64,000 nt of DNA, from positions 2,852,001 to 2,916,000 of the forward strand of contig NZ_JACCBD010000001.1 in NCBI RefSeq assembly GCF_013409595.1, in the 5' to 3' direction. Made by a program: the position numbers and the translations under genes. The stretch comes from Leucobacter aridicollis (GTDB taxonomy: Bacteria > Actinomycetota > Actinomycetes > Actinomycetales > Microbacteriaceae). Shown piece after piece: positions 63,407-64,000 of this stretch (its first letter is position 1; every line of letters begins with the position of its first letter). The notes under the pieces were generated by a model. The model ran no database searches, was not told the origin of the DNA, and worked only from the letters and a program-made list of their open reading frames with translations.

Positions 63407-63568
63407 CTAAAAAGCGGTTACGAACATCCAGTAAGCCCCGACCACTAAGCTCACCAATACGAGCGCGAGGGCAAGGCGGCCCCAACCTCCACCGATTGCG
63501 AGAACTCCAGCAATCACTATCGCAGCGACCGCAAGCCAGGGCATTTGTAGGCGAATGAATTCAAGCAT
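63407..63568 (-). CDS. Small two-helix membrane protein (53 aa)
   Basis: Two hydrophobic helices (about residues 8-25 and 29-48) joined by GGGWGR. AAGGAG lies ten bases before the ATG at 63568, which decides the start over a long Arg/Ser-rich upstream extension. Two inverted repeats precede it. No family is recognised. Confidence 0.65.
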   Translation of the reverse strand: MLEFIRLQMPWLAVAAIVIAGVLAIGGGWGRLALALVLVSLVVGAYWMFVTAF

Positions 63569-63591
63569 CGGTATCGATCTCCTTATGGACG

Positions 63592-63618
63592 GGCGACAGG
63601 CCCTTGGGGCTGTCGCCT
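63592..63618. other. Stem-loop upstream of the 53-aa membrane protein
   Basis: GGCGACAG and CTGTCGCC arms with an inner GGCCC/GGGGC stretch and one mismatch. It lies 24 bases upstream of the 53-aa gene. Further GC-rich inverted repeats at 63643-63668 and CGAACA-CCAT-TGTTCG at 63684-63699 occupy the space up to the recombinase gene; they may include the recombinase terminator or an attachment site. Confidence 0.4.
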
Positions 63619-63819
63619 CATAGACGCTCACCCCCGCGCATACTGCCGGCCTCCGGCAGCTGGCCGGCCTTCCTCTTTCTGCCCGAACACCATTGTTCGG
63701 TGACTCCAGCACCTTCCACGCCGTGTGGGCGTGCACTTATCAATCACACCCACACGTCATGCTTCTAGCGCCCAGCACACTTTCGCACCCCCGCTGCGTT
63801 TGAGTTCCCGGGACGGCCC

Positions 63820-64000
63820 TTAGCTCGCCAGCCGCATCTGTTCGTCCAGGACCGGGCCGTTCGTTCGCTTCGCCTGGACCTCTAGAGCGCGGGGGTGAGT
63901 AGCTGCGAAGGCTGGAAGGACTTGCACTCCGGCGACAAGTGCTTCGTCCCGAACTTCAACATAAATCTGGGTGGTCGCAAGAGATGCATGCCCCAACAGC
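63820..64000 (-). CDS. Tyrosine recombinase, C-terminal 60 residues (partial at window edge)
   Basis: The minus-strand frame opening at the window edge reads LLGHASLATTQIYVEV and continues to the stop TAA at 63820-63822. LLGHxSLxTTQxY is the box II region of phage-type integrases, containing a conserved His and the catalytic Tyr (in TTQIY). Only the end is inside the window. It may be the integrase of the mobile element or of a neighbouring one. Confidence 0.85.
   Translation of the reverse strand, partial: LLGHASLATTQIYVEVRDEALVAGVQVLPAFAATHPRALEVQAKRTNGPVLDEQMRLAS

Noticed and set aside
63684..63699. CGAACA-CCAT-TGTTCG as a second LexA box
   Set aside because: Six bases lie between CGAAC and GTTCG instead of four, so it does not fit the SOS consensus that the umuD site matches.
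1..64000. tRNA and rRNA genes
   Set aside because: No T-loop GTTCRANNC context with a matching acceptor stem and no rRNA-like sequence was seen by eye; a covariance search would be needed to exclude them.

Overview
The window is high-GC actinobacterial DNA. Gene content (SCO6880-type conjugation protein, IniB/IniA/IniC-like genes, LAL-type LuxR regulator, an actinobacterial SOS box next to umuD) points to a Microbacteriaceae-like host; I cannot name the species.

Layout. (1) 208-10705: left part of an integrative/conjugative element, a tightly packed plus-strand type IV secretion operon: small membrane proteins, an M23 peptidoglycan hydrolase, a TrbL/VirB6-like channel protein, an SCO6880/PrgI-type protein, a VirB4-like ATPase, a VirD4/TraG coupling protein and an HNH protein. 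(2) 10.7-28.1 kb: an insert in that element, bounded by an intact HNH gene on the left and a truncated copy of its 3' end on the right. It holds an amino-sugar-type uptake operon (SIS protein, binding lipoprotein, two permeases, BadF-type kinase) divergent from an RpiR regulator and a GDPD-like enzyme. It also holds a sortase-pilus locus: class C sortase, shaft pilin, very large LPLTG surface pilin, and an ECF sigma factor fused to its own zinc-finger/transmembrane anti-sigma region. (3) 28.2-47.2 kb: right part of the element: an N6-methylase/SNF2 helicase with a second gene nested in its 5' end, a secreted protein, a MobF relaxase, small translationally coupled genes, a SEC-C protein, an FHA protein, a secreted nuclease and a redoxin. 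(4) 47.2-48.3 kb: a gene-poor junction with a possible oriT-like region and a broken tetR. (5) 48.5-61.6 kb: two LuxR regulators, an Hsp70-like ATPase, a repeat-rich IniB-like protein, two dynamin-like GTPases, a membrane protein and a DsbA-like protein. (6) 61.7-64 kb: an IS110 transposase broken by an in-frame stop, a umuD gene cut short beside it, a 53-aa membrane protein and the 3' end of a tyrosine recombinase.

How the parts work together. The element genes supply DNA processing (relaxase), coupling, an energised channel and local wall opening. In the pilus locus three sites share the block CGTCAGATT followed, at identical distance, by GTCT. They lie upstream of the sortase, upstream of the shaft pilin, and on the plus strand ahead of a strong terminator with no gene between. 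I infer a pilus regulon of the membrane-tethered sigma factor that includes a short RNA. In the sugar operon two related 16-bp sites between the divergent genes are the likely RpiR operators.

The most unexplained pattern is three patches in element genes (30.0, 37.1 and 44.4 kb) packed with GGACA/TGTCC in all reading frames, about 20 times above chance by hand count.
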